In this document: piece by piece, positions 1-10,092 of the stretch
How positions within the stretch are numbered: position 1 is the first letter of the stretch
Layout of the letters: each line of letters starts with the position of its first letter
NCBI RefSeq assembly: GCF_027571385.1
Contig: NZ_CP085636.1
Span: 2,232,001 to 2,296,000 of the forward strand
DNA from: Shewanella sp. MTB7
GTDB taxonomy: Bacteria; Pseudomonadota; Gammaproteobacteria; Enterobacterales; Shewanellaceae
DNA length: 64,000 nucleotides
Direction: 5' to 3'
The notes under the pieces: generated by a model
What the model was told of the DNA's origin: nothing
What the model saw: only the letters and a program-made list of their open reading frames with translations
Database searches by the model: none
Made by a program: the position numbers and the translations under genes

Positions 1-24
1 ATAGATTTAATTATGGAGATTGAA

Positions 25-798
25 ATGAAAGCAGTAATTTTGGCCGGTGGCTTAGGCACTCGTTTAAGTGAAGAAACCGCATTACGACCAAAGCCTATGG
101 TTGAAATTGGTGGTAAGCCTATTTTATGGCACATCATGAAAATGTACTCAACACATGGTATTAATGACTTTATTATCTGCTGTGGCTATAAAGGTTATGT
201 GATTAAAGAATACTTTGCTAACTACTTTTTACATATGTCAGATGTGACATTTGATATGAAAGAAAATGAGATGAAAGTTCATCACAAACGTGCAGAACCT
301 TGGACTGTGACCTTAGTCGATACCGGTGATCACTCTATGACAGGTGGCCGTTTAGCTCGTGTCGCTGATTATGTTAAAGATGAAGAAGCATTCTGTTTTA
401 CCTACGGTGATGGTGTTTCAGATGTGAACATTACCGAAAGTATTGCTTTCCATAAACATCATGGGAAACAAGCTACATTGACGGCCACGTTCCCACCAGG
501 GCGTTTTGGAGCACTAGATATTACGGCCGGTAAAGTTAATAGTTTTAAAGAAAAACCAAGAGGTGATGGCGCTATGATCAATGGAGGTTTCTTCATCTTA
601 TCGCCAGAAGTTTTAAAGCACATTGATGGTGATAGCTGTACCTGGGAGCAATATCCGTTAAATAAACTCGCAGAAGATAATCAATTGATGGCCTATGAGC
701 ATCACGGTTTTTGGCAACCTATGGATACTCTGCGTGATAAAGTTCATTTAGAGGAACTTTGGGATTCAGGTCAGGCACCTTGGAAAACTTGGGAGTAA
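25..798 (+). CDS. rfbF: Glucose-1-phosphate cytidylyltransferase (RfbF/DdhA)
   Basis: Makes CDP-glucose from CTP and glucose-1-phosphate, the first cytosolic step to CDP-linked 3,6-dideoxy sugars. The nucleotidyltransferase signature LAGGLGTRL is at the N-terminus, followed by [16 protein letters not shown], which is characteristic of the cytidylyl members. The length (257 aa) is normal for the family. An ATG at 13 is in frame, but GGAG at 15-18 sits correctly in front of the ATG at 25, so 25 is preferred. It is followed directly by rfbG and rfbH, the standard CDP-4-keto-6-deoxyglucose pathway order. The operon clearly starts upstream of the window. Assignment is by recognised family sequence. 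Confidence 0.95.
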   Translation: MKAVILAGGLGTRLSEETALRPKPMVEIGGKPILWHIMKMYSTHGINDFIICCGYKGYVIKEYFANYFLHMSDVTFDMKENEMKVHHKRAEPWTVTLVDTGDHSMTGGRLARVADYVKDEEAFCFTYGDGVSDVNITESIAFHKHHGKQATLTATFPPGRFGALDITAGKVNSFKEKPRGDGAMINGGFFILSPEVLKHIDGDSCTWEQYPLNKLAEDNQLMAYEHHGFWQPMDTLRDKVHLEELWDSGQAPWKTWE

Positions 799-1881
799 AT
801 GATGAATCCAAGTTTTTGGAAAGGGAAAAAAGTCTTTATGACAGGGCATACTGGCTTTAAAGGCAGTTGGTTGTCGCTATGGCTTTTGGAAATGGGCGCT
901 ATAGTAAAAGGCTACTCGTTAGCTGCACCCACGACCCCTAGTTTGTTTGAAGAAGCGAATGTTTCAGATGGAATGATCTCAGAAGAGGGAGATATTAGAG
1001 ATTTTTTCCAGCTCAAAGAGAGCATCAATAATTTTAAGCCCGAAATAGTTTTTCATATGGCAGCACAACCTTTAGTGCGTCTTTCGTATGATGACCCAAT
1101 GGAAACGTATTCTACGAATGTAATGGGTACTGTTTATCTACTTGAAGCGGTTAAGCAGGTTGGTGGCGTTAAAGCAGTAGTCAATATCACTAGTGATAAA
1201 TGTTACGAAAATCGTGAATGGGTATGGGGCTATCGTGAAGATGAAGCTATGGGGGGATACGATCCTTATAGCAATAGTAAAGGCTGTGCCGAACTAGTTG
1301 CTTCTTCATATCGTCAATCATTTTTTAATGCCGATAAATATCATATTCATGGTTGTGCCCTTGCATCTGTTCGTGCGGGAAATGTAATTGGCGGTGGCGA
1401 TTGGGCTGCAGATCGTTTAATCCCCGATATGCTGAATGCTTTTTCAAATGCTAAATCTGTAGAAATACGTAGCCCGCATGCAATACGTCCTTGGCAACAC
1501 GTACTTGAACCGTTATCGGGGTATATCACTGTTGCTGAGCATTTATATGAGCACGGACCTAAATTCGCGGAAGGATGGAATTTTGGTCCACGTGAAGAAG
1601 ATGCACAACCAGTTCAGTGGCTTGTTGAAAAACTAGTACAATACTGGGGGAATGATGCAAGTTGGTACTTGTCCGAAGGTGAGCATCCGCATGAAGCACA
1701 TTATTTAAAGCTTGATTGTTCTAAGGCTAAAATGCGATTAAATTGGCAACCGATATGGGGACTAGAAGAAACTCTCGGTCGAATAGTCGATTGGCAAAAA
1801 GCTTGGTTGAGCGGTAAAGATATAAAGCAACATACCATATTAGAAATTCAACAATACATTGCAGCAAGAGCAGGAATTTAA
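799..1881 (+). CDS. rfbG: CDP-glucose 4,6-dehydratase (RfbG/DdhB)
   Basis: NAD-dependent short-chain dehydrogenase that converts CDP-glucose to CDP-4-keto-6-deoxyglucose. A Rossmann motif TGHTGFKGSWLS lies near residue 16, the catalytic Tyr-x-x-x-Lys is in DPYSNSKG, and the Ser/Thr of the triad is in NITSDKCYEN. The length (360 aa) is typical. Two consecutive ATG codons (799 and 802) follow the rfbF stop directly. GGGAG at 791-795 suits the second slightly better, so the start is uncertain by one codon. The gene is in one operon with rfbF and rfbH. Confidence 0.95.
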   Translation: MMNPSFWKGKKVFMTGHTGFKGSWLSLWLLEMGAIVKGYSLAAPTTPSLFEEANVSDGMISEEGDIRDFFQLKESINNFKPEIVFHMAAQPLVRLSYDDPMETYSTNVMGTVYLLEAVKQVGGVKAVVNITSDKCYENREWVWGYREDEAMGGYDPYSNSKGCAELVASSYRQSFFNADKYHIHGCALASVRAGNVIGGGDWAADRLIPDMLNAFSNAKSVEIRSPHAIRPWQHVLEPLSGYITVAEHLYEHGPKFAEGWNFGPREEDAQPVQWLVEKLVQYWGNDASWYLSEGEHPHEAHYLKLDCSKAKMRLNWQPIWGLEETLGRIVDWQKAWLSGKDIKQHTILEIQQYIAARAGI

Positions 1882-1882
1882 A

Positions 1883-3196
1883 ATGTCAAAAGAGTTAATT
1901 AGAAAACAGATCGCAGACTTAGTAGACCAGTATGCTGCAATAGAATATGCACCAAAAATGTTTATTCCAGGTGAAACAGTAGTGCCGCCATCAGGTAAAG
2001 TGTTAGGCGCTAATGAGCTTAAAATGATGGTTGAAGCGTCATTAGATGGCTGGTTAACAACTGGCCGATTTAATGATGCATTCGAAAAACGTCTTGGTGA
2101 ATATTTAGGTGTACCTTATGTGCTAACAACAACGTCAGGCTCATCTGCTAATTTACTTGCATTAACAGCACTAACATCACCAAAGCTTGGCGAACGTCAA
2201 CTAAAGCCAGGTGACGAAGTGATTACGGTTGCAGCGGGATTCCCGACTACTGTAAATCCTACAATCCAAAATGGTTTGGTGCCAGTATTTGTGGATGTTG
2301 ACATTCCAACATATCAAATAAAGCCTGAAATGATTGAAGCGGCTGTTACCAATAAAACCAAAGCGATTATGGTTGCTCATACGCTAGGTAATGTGTTTGA
2401 TTTAACTGAAGCTCGTCGTGTCGCTGACAAGTACAACTTATGGTTAATCGAAGATTGCTGTGATGCTTTAGGTTCAACTTACGACGGTAAGATGGTGGGC
2501 CAGTTTGGTGATATATCTACAGTAAGTTTCTATCCCGCGCATCACATTACCATGGGTGAGGGTGGGGCGGTATTTACTAAAGATAAAGAATTGCGAAAAT
2601 TAATCGAATCATTTCGTGATTGGGGACGTGATTGTTATTGTGCCCCAGGCTGTGACGATACATGTAAGAAGCGTTTTGATCAGCAATTGGGTTCATTGCC
2701 ACAAGGTTACGATCATAAGTACACCTACTCACACCTTGGTTATAATCTAAAGATTACCGATATGCAGGCAGCTTGTGGTCTTGCACAGATGGATAGTGTA
2801 GAGCAATTTGTCGAGCAACGTAAAGCAAACTATCATTACCTAAAAGATGGTTTAGCAAGTTGTGAAGAGTTTATCATTCTACCTGAAGCGACGGAAAAGT
2901 CAGACCCATCTTGGTTTGGTTTTCCTATTACAATAAAGCCTGAAAGTGGCATTGACCGTGTAGAACTATTGAAGTTCATGGACCAATACAAAATTGGTAC
3001 GCGGTTATTATTCGCAGGTAATTTAACTCGTCAACCATACTTCAAAGATGTTGAATATCGAGTAGTTGGCGAGTTAACTAATACTGATATTGTAATGAAT
3101 CACACTTTCTGGATTGGTGTGTATCCAGGTTTATCAAAAGATCATTTAGACTTTATCATTCTAAAGTTCGAAGAGTTCTTTGGGCTGAATTTCTAG
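1883..3196 (+). CDS. rfbH: CDP-4-keto-6-deoxyglucose 3-dehydrase, PMP/iron-sulfur enzyme (RfbH/DdhC, E1)
   Basis: Removes the C3 hydroxyl of CDP-4-keto-6-deoxyglucose, acting with a separate reductase (DdhD, E3). It has the aminotransferase fold of the DegT family. The normal PLP lysine is replaced by His (SFYPAHHITMGEGG), the hallmark of this PMP-dependent dehydrase. The cysteines of the 2Fe-2S centre are visible in CYCAPGCDDTC. Length from the ATG at 1883 is 437 aa, the usual size. An upstream in-frame start at 1859 would overlap rfbG and add residues not expected in the family. No DdhD-type reductase is in the window. In Yersinia that gene precedes ddhA, so it may lie just outside. Confidence 0.95.
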   Translation: MSKELIRKQIADLVDQYAAIEYAPKMFIPGETVVPPSGKVLGANELKMMVEASLDGWLTTGRFNDAFEKRLGEYLGVPYVLTTTSGSSANLLALTALTSPKLGERQLKPGDEVITVAAGFPTTVNPTIQNGLVPVFVDVDIPTYQIKPEMIEAAVTNKTKAIMVAHTLGNVFDLTEARRVADKYNLWLIEDCCDALGSTYDGKMVGQFGDISTVSFYPAHHITMGEGGAVFTKDKELRKLIESFRDWGRDCYCAPGCDDTCKKRFDQQLGSLPQGYDHKYTYSHLGYNLKITDMQAACGLAQMDSVEQFVEQRKANYHYLKDGLASCEEFIILPEATEKSDPSWFGFPITIKPESGIDRVELLKFMDQYKIGTRLLFAGNLTRQPYFKDVEYRVVGELTNTDIVMNHTFWIGVYPGLSKDHLDFIILKFEEFFGLNF

Positions 3197-3209
3197 CATT
3201 AATTATAAA

Positions 3210-3233
3210 TTTAGCCAGTTAATACTGGCTAAA
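3210..3233. promoter_or_regulatory. Perfect hairpin between rfbH and the TPP enzyme gene
   Basis: A 10-bp perfect inverted repeat, TTTAGCCAGT, with a 4-nt loop (TAAT) lies 13 bp after rfbH and ends 14 bp before the next ATG. There is no T-run after it on the + strand, so it is not a classical terminator. It could reduce read-through or protect the upstream mRNA end. Function is inferred. Confidence 0.5.
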
Positions 3234-3247
3234 ATTAGGAACTGTAA

Positions 3248-4969
3248 ATGAAAGCTTCTGATGCAATAGCAAAAATACTGAGCGCAAACAATGTAACAGT
3301 AGGTTTTGAACTAATAGGTGGGATGATAACGCACTTAGTTGATAGTATTAACGTATTGGGAGATACAAAATTAATATCGGTTCATCATGAACAAGCGGCT
3401 GCATTTGCCGCGGGAGGGGTTGCAAGAGCAACAAATAATAAAAGCTTAGGTTTAGCCTTAGGCACCAGTGGTCCAGGTGCTACAAATTTAATAACTGGCA
3501 TTGCTGATTGTTGGTTCGATAATTATCCATGCATTTTTATCACTGGGCAAGTTAATACTAACGAGCTCAAAGGTACAAGAAATATACGCCAACAGGGTTT
3601 TCAAGAGTTAGATATTGTAAGTATTGTAAAAAGTATCACCAAATATGCCGTACAAATACAAACTGCTGATGACATAGTAATTGAGATACAGAAAGCGATT
3701 GATATATCCGTTTCTGGTCGACCTGGTCCGGTATTAATTGATATCCCTATGGATCTACAACGAGCAGAACTAGATGATAATACTTTAGACTACTTGATAG
3801 ACCGAATAAATAGTAAACCTGAATTTCCTGAATTAAGAGAAAGTACTAAATCTCAACTTCAAGAATCCGTAGAATGTCTTTTAAATGCAAAGCAACCTGT
3901 TTTTCTGATTGGCGGCGGTGCTGTAAGCGAAGACAGTTTTGCTATATGGCAACAAGATATTTCTAAAAGTAAAATACCGCATGTAGCAAGTCTTAAAGGC
4001 AGTGAAAAAACTCCTGTTTTAGATGGCTATTGGGGGATGATTGGTGCATATGGAACTAGAACTGCAAATTATGCAATTCAAAATGCAGATGTAATTATTG
4101 TACTAGGAAGCCGACTTGATGTTCGTCAGACTGGTGCCGATGTTAGCGATTTTGCTCGTTTGGCAAAAAAAGTAATTCAAATTGATTTAGACTCTGCACA
4201 GCTTGACAATCGCTTTAAAGCCGACATAAATATTCATGCAACGTGTGAGCAGTTTTTTCAAGTTTATCTTCAGTCAATCAATAAAAAAGAATTAATAAAC
4301 AACGATTGGGTAAGTACACTTAAGCTACATTGGAAGAACTCATTTATTAATGAATATCCAGAGCTTGAAATTAGTCCATTTAATATATGTGAAATGTTAT
4401 TAAAAAGATTCAAAAATATAGCCGCTCATTTTGTAGCGGATGTAGGTAATAATCAAATGTGGATTGCCCATTCTTTAAGAATCGGTCCTTCTCAAATGGT
4501 CCATCACTCCGGTGGTTTAGGTGCTATGGGCTTCGCAATCCCGACTTCGTTGGGTGTACATTACGCTACTGACAGCATTGTTGTCTCTATATCAGGTGAT
4601 GGTGGTGCGCAAATTAATATTCAAGAACTGGACATTATATCACGTGAAAACTTACCCATTTTAACGATTGTTATTAATAATCAATCTTTAGGGATGGTAC
4701 GAGCTTTCCAAGAGATGTATTTTGAAGGTCGTAACCAATCTACATATTGGGACGGGTATAGTTCATCGTTCTGTGATATTGGTATAGCGTATCAAATGAA
4801 ATCAAGTATGATTACAAGTGAAAAAGAATTTGATAACGCTATATTTGAGTTTATACAAAATCCACAACCAACATTATTAGAGTTAATGATGCCAGATGCA
4901 AGAGAATGCAAACCTAGACTTGCATTTGGTAATCCAATCGATAAGCAACACCCTAACGGAAATACATAA
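3248..4969 (+). CDS. Thiamine-diphosphate-dependent synthase, YerE-like (branched-chain sugar)
   Basis: A 573-aa protein of the acetohydroxyacid synthase superfamily. The N-terminal Pyr domain carries the catalytic Glu in SVHHEQAAAFAAGG (about residue 50). The C-terminal ThDP-binding motif is SGDGGAQINIQEL followed by VINNQSLGMV (residues about 455-485). The middle domain has a nucleotide-binding appearance (FLIGGGAVS). There is no regulatory small subunit beside it and the gene sits within a CDP-dideoxysugar operon. It is therefore probably not a branched amino acid enzyme. The best parallel is Yersinia YerE, which attaches a two-carbon unit from pyruvate to C4 of CDP-3,6-dideoxy-4-keto-hexose. 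Family membership is certain and the substrate is inferred from context. Confidence 0.8.
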   Translation: MKASDAIAKILSANNVTVGFELIGGMITHLVDSINVLGDTKLISVHHEQAAAFAAGGVARATNNKSLGLALGTSGPGATNLITGIADCWFDNYPCIFITGQVNTNELKGTRNIRQQGFQELDIVSIVKSITKYAVQIQTADDIVIEIQKAIDISVSGRPGPVLIDIPMDLQRAELDDNTLDYLIDRINSKPEFPELRESTKSQLQESVECLLNAKQPVFLIGGGAVSEDSFAIWQQDISKSKIPHVASLKGSEKTPVLDGYWGMIGAYGTRTANYAIQNADVIIVLGSRLDVRQTGADVSDFARLAKKVIQIDLDSAQLDNRFKADINIHATCEQFFQVYLQSINKKELINNDWVSTLKLHWKNSFINEYPELEISPFNICEMLLKRFKNIAAHFVADVGNNQMWIAHSLRIGPSQMVHHSGGLGAMGFAIPTSLGVHYATDSIVVSISGDGGAQINIQELDIISRENLPILTIVINNQSLGMVRAFQEMYFEGRNQSTYWDGYSSSFCDIGIAYQMKSSMITSEKEFDNAIFEFIQNPQPTLLELMMPDARECKPRLAFGNPIDKQHPNGNT

Positions 4970-5979
4970 TGTCAGTTGATATAGAAGATCTTAATCTTAT
5001 AGCAAATGAATTAGCTATGGACTTCTTATTCTTTAAAAATAAAAAAATATTCTTGACTGGTGGAACTGGTTTTTTTGGGAAGTGGTTGTTAGAAACGTTT
5101 TTGTATTTAAATGATTATCACAATTTAAATATATCAGTTAGGATTTTATCCCGTTCACCAGACAAGTTTAAAAGATTACATTCCCATATAAGTGGTCATG
5201 AAAACTTTGCTTTTATTAAAGGTGATATAAAAAACTTTCAAGATAGTACTGAAAGTTACGATTTAATAATCCATGCGGCAACAGATGCTTCATCTGGTCG
5301 GAATGAGTCCGAAAATGAGAAAATGCGTAGCACTATTATTGATGGGACAAGACGTATATGTGAGTTTGCTAGTCAGGTAAATTGCCAGCGAATACTTTAT
5401 ACGAGTTCAGGGGCCGCTTACGGTCCTCAACCTGAAAATATGTCCCATATACCTGAAACATTTGTTGATAATCCACGCTTTATTGATAAGGATGTTTATG
5501 CAAGTGCAAAGTTAGAATCAGAAAAGTATTTAAAGGCTAACTCGCCTTGTGAAGTCGTTATCGCAAGATGTTTTGCTTTTTCTGGTCCTTATTTACCTTT
5601 AGAAGGCAGCTATGCATTTGGTAACTTTATTGATGACGTTTTAAATGGAAATGATATTTCTATAAAAGGCGATGGAACAGCTGTTCGTTCATATTTGTAC
5701 GCTGCTGATCTAGTTGTTTGGCTACTTCGTATTTTATCTTCAGGTAAGGCATTTGAAATTTATAATGTTGGCTCTTCAGAACAAGTTTCTATTGGGGAGT
5801 TAGCTATGCTAATTGATGCGGTTGCAGGTGGAAAATCTTTAGTAGAAACTCCATCTCTAGTAAAACAAACCGTTCATCAATATGTTCCTGATATAAGAAA
5901 GGCACAAAATGAGTTAGGGTTATGCGTTTATACATCATTGAGTTCGTCAATTAATAAGACACTAAGGTTTTATAAGTAA
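4969..5979 (+). CDS. NAD(P)-dependent epimerase/dehydratase family reductase, YerF candidate
   Basis: An extended short-chain dehydrogenase of 336 aa. The GGTGFFGKWLLE Rossmann motif begins at about residue 31, after a 25-30 residue N-terminal extension. The active-site residues are in LYTSSGAAYG (Ser) and DVYASAKLESEKY (Tyr-x3-Lys). Its ATG overlaps the last base of the preceding TPP enzyme stop (TAATG at 4967-4971), so the two are translationally coupled and likely act in sequence. In the yersiniose pathway the YerE product is reduced by YerF, and this is the natural candidate. The role as reductase and the exact sugar are inferred. Confidence 0.75.
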   Translation: MSVDIEDLNLIANELAMDFLFFKNKKIFLTGGTGFFGKWLLETFLYLNDYHNLNISVRILSRSPDKFKRLHSHISGHENFAFIKGDIKNFQDSTESYDLIIHAATDASSGRNESENEKMRSTIIDGTRRICEFASQVNCQRILYTSSGAAYGPQPENMSHIPETFVDNPRFIDKDVYASAKLESEKYLKANSPCEVVIARCFAFSGPYLPLEGSYAFGNFIDDVLNGNDISIKGDGTAVRSYLYAADLVVWLLRILSSGKAFEIYNVGSSEQVSIGELAMLIDAVAGGKSLVETPSLVKQTVHQYVPDIRKAQNELGLCVYTSLSSSINKTLRFYK

Positions 5980-6095
5980 TATTTGTTGAACTAACTCATG
6001 GATTATTTCAATGTAATATTTTATATCAAAACAGGTTGTAAATTGTCAATGTAGACTCTTTATGAAAATTCGTAAATCTAATTAATAAGATAAAC

Positions 6096-7142
6096 ATGAA
6101 AATACTCATCACTGGTGGAGCTGGTTTTATTGGTTCAGCTGTCATTCGACATATTATTAAAAACACACAAGATAGCGTTATTAATGTTGATAAATTAACC
6201 TATGCAGGCAACCTTGAATCACTTGTAAGCATAGAGCAAAATGATAGGTACGATTTTGAAAAGGTTGATATTTGTGACCAAGTTGAGCTAAGTAGAGTAT
6301 TCAAACAGTATCAACCCGATGCTGTTATGCACTTAGCTGCTGAATCACATGTTGATCGTTCAATAGATGGGCCAGCTGAATTTATCGAAACAAATATTGT
6401 TGGTACATACACATTATTAGAAGCGGCTCGTCATTACTGGAATCAACTGGATGAAACTCATAAGTCAACTTTTCGTTTTCACCACATATCGACAGATGAA
6501 GTTTACGGTGATTTAGAAGGTCCAGATGATCTTTTCACTGAAGTTACTTCTTATGCCCCGAGCTCACCTTATTCTGCTTCTAAAGCCTCAAGTGACCATC
6601 TTGTTAGAGCTTGGCTACGTACCTATGGCTTACCAGTAATTGTCACCAATTGTTCAAATAATTACGGACCTTATCACTTTCCTGAAAAACTGATCCCATT
6701 GGTTATCTTAAATGCCCTTGAAGGTAAGTCATTACCCATTTATGGTAGAGGTGATCAAATTCGTGACTGGTTATATGTTAAAGATCATGCCCGTGCGTTA
6801 TATAAAGTAGTTACCGAAGGTAAAATTGGCGAAACCTACAATATTGGTGGTCATAACGAAAAACAAAATATTGAAGTAGTTGAGACACTTTGTAATATTT
6901 TAAATGAGCTAGTACCTAAAAAAGCTGATTACAAAGAACTAATTACTTTTGTAGCGGATAGACCAGGACACGATATTCGCTATGCTATTGATGCAAGTAA
7001 AATTGAGAGAGAGCTTGGTTGGACTCCGTTGGAAACATTTGAAACTGGTCTAAGAAAAACAGTTGAATGGTATTTAGGCAATAGTGATTGGTGTAAACGA
7101 GTGCAAGATGGCTCTTATCAACGTGAACGTTTAGGTGTTTAA
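6096..7142 (+). CDS. rfbB: dTDP-glucose 4,6-dehydratase (first copy)
   Basis: Converts dTDP-glucose to dTDP-4-keto-6-deoxyglucose. It shows the family signature [15 protein letters not shown] at the start, the active-site STDEVYGDL, and [15 protein letters not shown] with Tyr-x3-Lys, followed by [19 protein letters not shown]. The length (348 aa) is standard. It opens a dTDP branch of five closely spaced genes ending in an aminotransferase. A second rmlB copy lies at 29770-30858 on the other strand with the rhamnose genes. The ribosome binding site is poor (AATAAGA). Confidence 0.97.
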   Translation: MKILITGGAGFIGSAVIRHIIKNTQDSVINVDKLTYAGNLESLVSIEQNDRYDFEKVDICDQVELSRVFKQYQPDAVMHLAAESHVDRSIDGPAEFIETNIVGTYTLLEAARHYWNQLDETHKSTFRFHHISTDEVYGDLEGPDDLFTEVTSYAPSSPYSASKASSDHLVRAWLRTYGLPVIVTNCSNNYGPYHFPEKLIPLVILNALEGKSLPIYGRGDQIRDWLYVKDHARALYKVVTEGKIGETYNIGGHNEKQNIEVVETLCNILNELVPKKADYKELITFVADRPGHDIRYAIDASKIERELGWTPLETFETGLRKTVEWYLGNSDWCKRVQDGSYQRERLGV

Positions 7143-7143
7143 T

Positions 7144-8016
7144 ATGAAAGGTATCGTTTTAGCTGGCGGTTCAGGCACACGCCTTTATCCAATTACTAAA
7201 GGTGTATCAAAGCAGTTATTACCTGTTTATGACAAACCGATGATCTATTATCCATTATCGGTATTAATGCTTGCCGGTATCAAGGATATTTTAATTATCA
7301 CCACCCCTGATGATAATGATGGCTTTATTCGGTTGTTGGGAGATGGCAGCGATTTTGGCATTACTCTAACTTATGAAGTTCAAGAAAGTCCAGATGGTTT
7401 AGCCCAAGCCTTTATCATTGGTGAAGAGTTCATTGGTAGTGACTCGGTCTGTTTGGTACTGGGTGATAACTTATTTTGGGGGCAGGGTTTTTCTCCAATG
7501 TTAAATAAAGCGGCATCTATAACCTCAGGAGCTACCGTGTTTGGTTATCAAGTACAAGACCCTGAACGTTTTGGCGTTGTTGATTTTGATGAGAATATGA
7601 GGGCACTTTCAATCGAAGAAAAACCAGTGAAGCCTAAATCAAACTTTGCAGTAACTGGATTGTATTTTTATGACAACAATGTTGTTGAAATAGCTAAACA
7701 GGTGCAACCCTCCGAACGCGGAGAGCTAGAAATTACTAGTATAAATCAAGCCTATTTAGATAAAGGTTTACTTAACGTAGAGTTACTTGGTCGTGGTTTT
7801 GCTTGGTTAGATACTGGCACTCATGAAACATTATTAGATTCAGCGATGTTTGTTGAAACAATTGAGCGACGCCAAGGTTACAAAATAGCCTGTTTAGAGG
7901 AAATTGCATTTAACAATGGTTGGCTAGCCGCAGCTGAAATAAAAGAGCTAGCAAAGCCGATGATGAAAAATAGCTATGGTCGATACTTAGAAGATATGAT
8001 TAAGGACAAAGGATGA
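7144..8016 (+). CDS. rfbA: Glucose-1-phosphate thymidylyltransferase (first copy)
   Basis: Makes dTDP-glucose from dTTP and glucose-1-phosphate. Visible are [20 protein letters not shown], the [18 protein letters not shown] block and the allosteric-type C-terminus. The ATG at 7144 lies one base after the rfbB stop with AGG at 7133-7135. A GTG at 7135 is also in frame but would overlap rfbB. Length 290 aa is normal. It supplies the substrate for the neighbouring rfbB and is paralogous to the gene at 31811-32689. Confidence 0.97.
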   Translation: MKGIVLAGGSGTRLYPITKGVSKQLLPVYDKPMIYYPLSVLMLAGIKDILIITTPDDNDGFIRLLGDGSDFGITLTYEVQESPDGLAQAFIIGEEFIGSDSVCLVLGDNLFWGQGFSPMLNKAASITSGATVFGYQVQDPERFGVVDFDENMRALSIEEKPVKPKSNFAVTGLYFYDNNVVEIAKQVQPSERGELEITSINQAYLDKGLLNVELLGRGFAWLDTGTHETLLDSAMFVETIERRQGYKIACLEEIAFNNGWLAAAEIKELAKPMMKNSYGRYLEDMIKDKG

Positions 8017-8414
8017 GTTTAATTAAAATTGTCGATTTTAAATCACTGGGTGATGAACGTGGTGGCTTAGTAGCTGTTGAAGCCCATAAAGATATCCCTT
8101 TTGATATTAAACGAGTGTATTACATCTCAGGGACTGAAAGTGGCGTAGCTAGAGGCTTTCATGCACATAAAGAATTGAGGCAGGTTGCAGTATGTGTAAC
8201 CGGGCAATGTAGATTTATTATGGATAATGGTAGTAATAAACAGGAAATTATTATGGACTCTCCAGCTAAAGGTATTGTGATAGATAAGATGCTATGGCAT
8301 GAAATGCATGATTTTAGTAAGGGTTGTGTATTGCTCGTGATGGCTAGCGATTATTATGATGAATCTGATTATATCCGTGAATATAATGATTTTAAAGCGT
8401 TGGCCATAAAATGA
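8013..8414 (+). CDS. fdtA: dTDP-4-keto-6-deoxyglucose 3,4-ketoisomerase, FdtA/QdtA type
   Basis: A small cupin (133 aa) of the FdtA/WxcM-like family that moves the keto group from C4 to C3 of dTDP-4-keto-6-deoxyglucose. The metal-free active-site block [19 protein letters not shown] contains the catalytic Arg and two His. The start ATG overlaps the rfbA stop (ATGA at 8013-8016) and AAGGA is at 8002-8006. Sequence by eye cannot tell FdtA (galacto product) from QdtA (gluco product), so the final sugar may be Fuc3NAc or Qui3NAc. Confidence 0.85.
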   Translation: MSLIKIVDFKSLGDERGGLVAVEAHKDIPFDIKRVYYISGTESGVARGFHAHKELRQVAVCVTGQCRFIMDNGSNKQEIIMDSPAKGIVIDKMLWHEMHDFSKGCVLLVMASDYYDESDYIREYNDFKALAIK

Positions 8415-8872
8415 ATATCCATAAATTAAGTGATGTGCAATCGAATAATATTGGGGATAATACTCGAATTTGGCAATTTAGCGTAGTTCTTGCTGGTGCT
8501 GTGATAGGAACTGGTTGCAACATCTGTGCTCATACTTTAATAGAGAATGATGTTGTAATAGGAAATGATGTTACAGTCAAATCAGGTGTTTATATCTGGG
8601 ATGGAATCACCATTGAAGACAATGTTTTTATTGGCCCATGTGTTGCTTTTACAAATGATAAAGCCCCCCGCTCTAAAGAATATCCGGAAGAGTTCTTAAA
8701 AACGACTGTAAAAAAAGGAGCTTCACTGGGTGCTAACGCTACAATCCTACCCGGTGTTGTACTTGGTGAAAATTGTATGGTTGGAGCTGGCGCGGTTGTA
8801 ACTAAAGATGTACCTGCCAATGCTGTTGTTGTAGGTAATCCTGCTAGAATTATTAAATATTTAGAGAAATAA
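8411..8872 (+). CDS. fdtC: Left-handed beta-helix sugar N-acetyltransferase (FdtC/QdtC type)
   Basis: A 153-aa hexapeptide-repeat acyltransferase. Repeated [IV]-G-x-x hexads run through the protein ([63 protein letters not shown]) and it ends with [10 protein letters not shown]. It overlaps fdtA by 4 nt (ATGA). In this operon it should N-acetylate the 3-amino group placed by the following aminotransferase. The family is certain. The exact acceptor, and acetyl rather than another acyl group, are inferred. Confidence 0.82.
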   Translation: MNIHKLSDVQSNNIGDNTRIWQFSVVLAGAVIGTGCNICAHTLIENDVVIGNDVTVKSGVYIWDGITIEDNVFIGPCVAFTNDKAPRSKEYPEEFLKTTVKKGASLGANATILPGVVLGENCMVGAGAVVTKDVPANAVVVGNPARIIKYLEK

Positions 8873-8875
8873 GTC

Positions 8876-9976
8876 ATGATCCCATTTTTAAACTTAAAAA
8901 AAATAAATGCACAGTATGCTGAAGATTTAAAACAAGCTTGTTCTCGGGTCATCGACTCTGGTTGGTACCTGCAGGGAAATGAACTAGAAACTTTTGAAAC
9001 TCAATTTTCTGAGTATTGTGGAACTGAATATTGCGTTGGCGTAGCAAATGGCCTGGATGCGTTATCTCTTACTTTGAGGGCTTGGAAAGAACTGGGTAAA
9101 TTGAAGGAAGGTGATGAAGTTATTGTTCAAGCAAATACTTATATTGCCTCAATATTAGCTATAACTGAGAATGCTCTCACTCCTGTGCTAGTTGAGCCGA
9201 ATGAATCTACATTTAACTTATGTCCTGTTACTGTTGAAGCAGCAATAACCCCAAAAACAAGAGTTATATTACCCGTGCATTTGTATGGACAAATCTCACC
9301 AATGCCTGAGCTTATTAAAATAGCGCAAGAACATGGTCTATTAGTGCTAGAAGATTGTGCACAATCACACGGTGCTGAAATCGAAGGTAAAAAAGCTGGT
9401 AATTGGGGAGATGCAGGAGCGTTTAGCTTTTATCCTGGTAAGAACCTTGGAGCATTAGGTGATGCCGGTGCAGTTACAACTAATGATAAGCTGTTAGCTG
9501 AGACTATTAGAGCACTAGGCAATTATGGTTCTCAAAAAAAATACGAAAATATCTATCAGGGAGTCAACAGTCGTCTAGATGAAATTCAAGCTGCTATGCT
9601 GAGCGTAAAATTAGCACACATGCCAACTGAAATAATACAGCGAAGACTTATTACTCGCCGTTATTTAAATGAAATTAGTAATCCAGCAATAACCTTACCG
9701 AATGTAAATGACGTTGATTCACATGTCTGGCATTTATTCGTAGTGCAATGTACTAATCGGGATTCGTTACAAAAACATTTACAAGAGCAGGGGGTGCAAT
9801 CGTTAATCCATTATCCAACCGCGCCTCATAAGCAACAAGCTTATAAAGAATGGAATGATCTAAAATTGCCAATTACTGAGAATATACATCAGCAGGTTCT
9901 GTCATTGCCAGTTGATCCGACAATGAAAGATGAAGAGGTTACAAGTGTGATTTCTGCAATCAACTCTTATACATAG
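8876..9976 (+). CDS. fdtB: dTDP-3-keto-6-deoxyhexose 3-aminotransferase (FdtB/QdtB, DegT family)
   Basis: PLP-dependent DegT/DnrJ/EryC1 sugar aminotransferase of 366 aa. The N-terminal block [18 protein letters not shown] is typical. The active-site lysine is in [15 protein letters not shown], and EDCAQSHGA carries the Asp that binds the PLP ring. It begins 3 nt after the acetyltransferase gene. The three genes together give a dTDP-3-acetamido-3,6-dideoxyhexose. The longer intergenic space after it (about 110 bp) marks the start of a more AT-rich segment. Confidence 0.87.
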   Translation: MIPFLNLKKINAQYAEDLKQACSRVIDSGWYLQGNELETFETQFSEYCGTEYCVGVANGLDALSLTLRAWKELGKLKEGDEVIVQANTYIASILAITENALTPVLVEPNESTFNLCPVTVEAAITPKTRVILPVHLYGQISPMPELIKIAQEHGLLVLEDCAQSHGAEIEGKKAGNWGDAGAFSFYPGKNLGALGDAGAVTTNDKLLAETIRALGNYGSQKKYENIYQGVNSRLDEIQAAMLSVKLAHMPTEIIQRRLITRRYLNEISNPAITLPNVNDVDSHVWHLFVVQCTNRDSLQKHLQEQGVQSLIHYPTAPHKQQAYKEWNDLKLPITENIHQQVLSLPVDPTMKDEEVTSVISAINSYT

Positions 9977-10092
9977 ATAGGTTTGAATAAAATAAATACT
10001 AATTTATACACTTATCTAACTACTTTTAAAATTCACACTAGATTATATATTTATGGGGTTTTGCAATTTACCTGATAATTAAGGAGGATTTG

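Noticed and set aside
3248..4969. Acetolactate synthase of branched amino acid synthesis
   Set aside because: No small regulatory subunit or ilv neighbours; placement inside a CDP-dideoxysugar operon and coupling to an SDR reductase favour a sugar-branching role.
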